From: an uncultured Clostridium sp.
GTDB lineage: Bacteria > Bacillota > Clostridia > TANB77 > CAG-508
Length of the DNA stretch: 9,021 nt
Assembly: GCA_947057505.1 (NCBI GenBank)
Contig: CAMSEM010000047.1
Span: forward strand, 1 to 9,021
Direction of reading: 5' to 3'
The notes beneath the pieces are model-generated. The model worked only from the letters and a program-made list of their open reading frames with translations. It was not told where the DNA came from and ran no database searches. Made by a program: the position numbers and the translations under genes. Below are positions 7,037 to 9,021 of this stretch, piece after piece; within the stretch, counting starts at the first letter, position 1, and each line of letters starts with the position of its first letter.

Positions 7037-7228
7037 GTAAATATTTAGTGATTTTATCTAACTTTCTAGCTTCTATTAGTTTCAAAGCGAATTAAGGTGG
7101 GGACCAGCAAGTTAGAAACCGTTAGCAAAATGCTGAGATACAATTTGCATTACGGTTTCTTACGTAGCTGGGGTGAGCAGGAAACTAATAGAGCTAGAGA
7201 GTTAGTCTTAAAGGAACTGAATATTTAC
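7037..7228. repeat. palindromic structured element, copy 2 (plsC-asd intergenic)
   Basis: A 192-nt nested palindrome. Outermost arms 7037-7049 and 7216-7228 match at 12 of 13 positions. A long stem joins 7058-7083 to 7181-7205; its inner 11 bp (CTATTAGTTTC/GAAACTAATAG) are perfect. After an asymmetric internal loop come CCAGC/GCTGG (7104-7108, 7167-7171), the conserved core AGAAACCGT/ACGGTTTCT (7114-7122, 7152-7160) and an apical GCAAA/TTTGC (7125-7129, 7144-7148). The core matches copy 1, but the other stems differ in sequence and still pair. A 12-bp direct repeat TAGAATTTGTAA (7029-7040 and 7229-7240) brackets it, possibly a target duplication. It lies in the asd upstream region and reads in the asd direction, so a leader RNA role is also possible. 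Confidence 0.72.
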
Positions 7229-7334
7229 TAGAATTTGTAATTATACAGTACTTTTAATATATACTACTTCTAATAGTATTTGACTTTAAAGTGATTAGTT
7301 AGCAAAAAAATTTTTAAATTAAAAGGAGTAAATC

Positions 7335-7376
7335 ATGCTTCTCCTATCACTTTCTTTTGCTTTCTTCATACAATAG
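7335..7376 (+). CDS. short leader ORF upstream of asd
   Basis: A 13-codon ORF encoding MLLLSLSFAFFIQ, ending in TAG. It has a strong AAAAGGAG site (7321-7328) 6 nt before its ATG, and its stop is 18 nt before the asd start, in the same frame. The peptide is hydrophobic and leucine/phenylalanine-rich. It contains no lysine, threonine or aspartate and no methionine beyond the start, so it is not an obvious attenuator of the aspartate pathway by its end products. Translation of it could influence asd by coupling or by unfolding the leader. It has no recognised homologue, and whether it is translated is unknown. Confidence 0.42.
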   Translation: MLLLSLSFAFFIQ

Positions 7377-7380
7377 TCTA

Positions 7381-7387
7381 TGGAGGT
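7381..7387 (+). promoter_or_regulatory. ribosome binding site that decides the asd start
   Basis: TGGAGGT lies 7 nt upstream of the ATG at 7395, whose product begins MKNIKLAIVGATG as expected for Asd. The in-frame ATG at 7380 overlaps this site and has none of its own, so it is unlikely to be used. Confidence 0.8.
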
Positions 7388-7394
7388 ATTGTTT

Positions 7395-8475
7395 ATGAAA
7401 AATATAAAATTAGCAATTGTTGGTGCTACTGGTCTTGTTGGTCAAACTATTTTAAAAGTATTAGAAGAAAAGAAACTACCTATTTCCCATTACGCTTTTT
7501 TTGCTTCTTCTCGTTCTTGTGGTAAAAAGTTAAACTTTTTAGGGAAAGAATACATAGTACAAGAATTAACTTCTACTTCATTTGATGAAGGATTTGATTT
7601 TGCTATTTTTTCTGCTGGTGGTGATGTGGCTAAAAAATTTGCTCCTATTGCCTCACAAAAAGGCTGTATTGTAATTGATAATAGTAGCTGTTTTCGTATG
7701 GATGCAAATGTTCCTTTGATTGTTCCAGAAGTTAATCCTGAAGAAATAGCTAACCATCATGGTATTATTGCAAATCCTAATTGTTCTACCATTCAAGCAG
7801 TTGTTGCCTTAAAGCCATTAGATACGGCCTTTGGTATAAAAAGAATTGTATATAATACTTATCAAGCTGTTTCTGGTGGTGGCTATAAAGGCGTAATGGA
7901 TTTAGAAAATGGAATTGATGATTATGTAAAATTAAAGGGGGATAGTCTGCCTAACCCATTAAATAGTAGCACTTCTACTTGTTCTTCTCATGACTTTTCT
8001 GCTGACCATTTAAATTATTCATTAGAAAAATTTCCTTACCCTATTTTTAATAATTGTTTGCCACATATTGATATATTTTTAGAAAATGGTTATACCAAGG
8101 AAGAAGAAAAAATGATAAACGAAACTAGAAAAATCTTAAAAAGACCTAATTTAAATATAACATCAACTGCTGTTAGAGTTCCAGTTTTTACAGGACATAG
8201 TGAAGCTATTAATGTAGAATTTGAAAAAGAGTTTGATTTAGAAAATTTGAAACAAATTTTAAAAAATTCACCTGGAGTTGTATTAAAAGCTGATTCTAAA
8301 AATGGAATTTATCCTACTGTTTTAGATGTATTAAATGAAGATAGCACTTTTGTACGGAAGAGTTCGTAGAGATTTTAGTGTGCCTTCTGGTGTTAATTTG
8401 TGGGTTGTGGCTAATAATTTAAGAAAAGGTGCTGCAAGTAATGCAGTTCAAATTTTAGAGAAGTTAATGAATTAA
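7395..8475 (+). CDS. asd: aspartate-semialdehyde dehydrogenase, frameshifted near the 3' end
   Basis: Asd reduces L-4-aspartyl phosphate to aspartate semialdehyde with NADPH, at the branch to diaminopimelate/lysine and to threonine/methionine. Numbering from 7395: nucleotide-binding GATGLVG (10-16), DNSSCFRMD (95-103), PLIVPEVNPE (107-116), catalytic C130 in ANPNCST, YQAVSGGG (156-163), NCLPHID (220-226), and substrate-binding R261 and H268 in RVPVFTGHSE. The frame stops early at 8367-8369 after FVRKSS. Skipping one base, C8355, restores FVGRVRRDFSVPSG and the normal C-terminus to the TAA at 8473-8475, giving about 359 residues, the usual length. The lost part includes conserved C-terminal sequence, so the unrepaired product would probably be inactive. 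Because the rest is intact and the enzyme is normally essential for wall synthesis, a sequencing or assembly error is more likely than a true pseudogene. It is apparently monocistronic. Confidence 0.93.
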
Positions 8476-8494
8476 GATTTTATGTAAAAAACAT

Positions 8495-8560
8495 CAAATC
8501 CATATATACCATTTAAGTCACCTCTTTTGGTTTTTCCTATATATGGATTTGTTTGTATTT
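8495..8560. terminator. long-loop hairpin between asd and the MFS gene, probable terminator
   Basis: Arms 8495-8508 and 8538-8551 are perfectly complementary over 14 bp (CAAATCCATATATA), with a 29-nt loop. On the plus strand TTTGTATTTTTT follows, starting about 20 nt after the restored asd stop. On the minus strand the stem is followed by ATGTTTTTT, so it may also serve the convergent MFS gene. The loop is unusually long for a terminator and carries an AGAGGTGA ribosome-binding-like sequence on the minus strand. Confidence 0.62.
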
Positions 8561-8634
8561 TTTAAATTGCTTGTTTTAACTTTTGAAGTAATATTTTTTC
8601 TTTTTTTAGTCAAATGATTAGTCATTAACAGTCA

Positions 8635-9021
8635 TCAATTTATCTTTAATTCATCATATTTTCTTTCATTTTTTGAGTACTCTTCTGGCTTTAGACCTAC
8701 CCTTGTTTTCATATATTTTCCCATTAATATATAGATTATTGTAAATACCACACCTACTATTATCATACAATAGGTTATTGACATTTTATTTAATAAAAAT
8801 GAAGCGATTATTCCAGTTAATGCAGATACACTATTTGCAAATAACTTTTGTACTGCAAATATTTTGGTATCAATATCTTTATTCGTAAAATTTCTAAGAC
8901 ATTTATCTATAATCGTATAATACATTCCATGTGCAAATTTACTTATTATAAATGCTAATACAATCAGTAATAACACATCAGCTTCAAAATAACCCCTGCA
9001 AACCGATCCGCAAACCCACAT
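8635..9021 (-). CDS. MFS transporter, C-terminal part (runs off the window)
   Basis: The last 128 codons of a membrane protein open to the right edge, so its N-terminal part and real start lie outside. The ATG at 9019-9021 is only the first one visible. It looks like the end of a 12-helix major facilitator superfamily transporter: hydrophobic segments at residues 16-37, 62-78 and 81-103, a charged cytoplasmic loop between the first two (KCLRNFTNKDIDTKIFAVQK), then a tail beginning KYMKTRVGLKPEEYSKNERKYDEL. The loop and tail resemble clostridial MFS proteins. The substrate cannot be told from this part. The first ten codons or so (MWVCGSVCRG) are less typical and more GC-rich than the rest, so sequence at the edge may be unreliable. 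Confidence 0.68.
   Translation of the reverse strand: MWVCGSVCRGYFEADVLLLIVLAFIISKFAHGMYYTIIDKCLRNFTNKDIDTKIFAVQKLFANSVSALTGIIASFLLNKMSITYCMIIVGVVFTIIYILMGKYMKTRVGLKPEEYSKNERKYDELKIN

Larger units (their letters stand above)
6945..7334. other. 390-nt divergent intergenic region, plsC to asd leader
   Basis: No protein gene is supported here. It holds the plsC promoter (6978-7006), the second palindromic element (7037-7228) and the asd upstream region. For asd I see a TTGACT (7280-7285) without a -10 box at the right distance, and a TATACT (7260-7265) with only a weak TTGTAA 19 nt upstream, so its promoter is unresolved. No lysine riboswitch or T-box consensus is present, although asd is a common target of lysine riboswitches in Firmicutes. 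Confidence 0.6.

Noticed and set aside
7094..7108. AAGGTGGGGACCAGC resembles the T-box antiterminator motif upstream of asd
   Set aside because: It departs from the AGGGTGGNACCGCG consensus, there is no specifier stem or terminator with U-tract after it, and it lies within the internal loop of the palindromic element.
7037..7320. Possible lysine riboswitch upstream of asd
   Set aside because: The expected conserved L-box segments are absent, and the structure found is one long nested stem shared with an unrelated location (6159-6318).
8599..8637. Three TGACT copies at 10-12 nt spacing after the MFS stop codon (minus strand)
   Set aside because: Short, imperfectly spaced motif in low-complexity sequence downstream of a gene; no CRISPR-like repeat-spacer pattern.

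Overview
The window is AT-rich (roughly 30% GC by eye), with AGGAGG-type ribosome binding sites, TTGACA/TATAAT promoters and U-tract hairpin terminators. This points to a low-GC Firmicute, most likely a clostridium-like chromosome. Nearly everything is ordinary housekeeping sequence. I see no phage, transposase, CRISPR, tRNA or rRNA gene.

Layout, left to right: a good minus-strand promoter at 20-48 faces out of the left edge. A DUF368/PopT-type undecaprenyl-phosphate translocase (240-1055, +) ends at a bidirectional terminator shared with a convergent U32-family protein (1197-2441, -), probably the tRNA U34 hydroxylation protein TrhP. A small unrecognised gene (2577-2771, -) lies upstream of it with its own terminator. 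A CmpB-type membrane protein (2997-3569, +) follows, ending at a near-perfect 20-bp terminator. It is convergent with trmR (3687-4277, -), which lies 20 nt behind typA (4298-6121, -). plsC (6357-6944, -) has its own promoter. On the plus strand come a short leader ORF (7335-7376) and asd (7395-8475), which carries a one-base frameshift at 8355. The right edge holds the C-terminal end of an MFS transporter (8635-9021, -).

Functional links: TrhP and TrmR catalyse successive steps (U34 to ho5U34, then mo5U34) in wobble-uridine modification of tRNA, and both genes are here, although separated. TypA is a ribosome-associated GTPase co-transcribed with trmR, so the centre of the window is about translation. 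PopT recycles the undecaprenyl-phosphate carrier, PlsC makes phosphatidic acid, and Asd makes aspartate semialdehyde for diaminopimelate, lysine, threonine and methionine. These three serve the envelope and amino-acid supply.

The least explained sequence is a pair of intergenic palindromic elements (about 6159-6318 and 7037-7228) on either side of plsC. They share a conserved core stem (AGAAACCGTTA ... ATTACGGTTTCTT) in the same orientation, while the stems inside and outside it differ in sequence yet still pair. They may be a structured RNA or a non-autonomous repeat family. I could not match them to a known class. No complete novel multi-gene system is evident.
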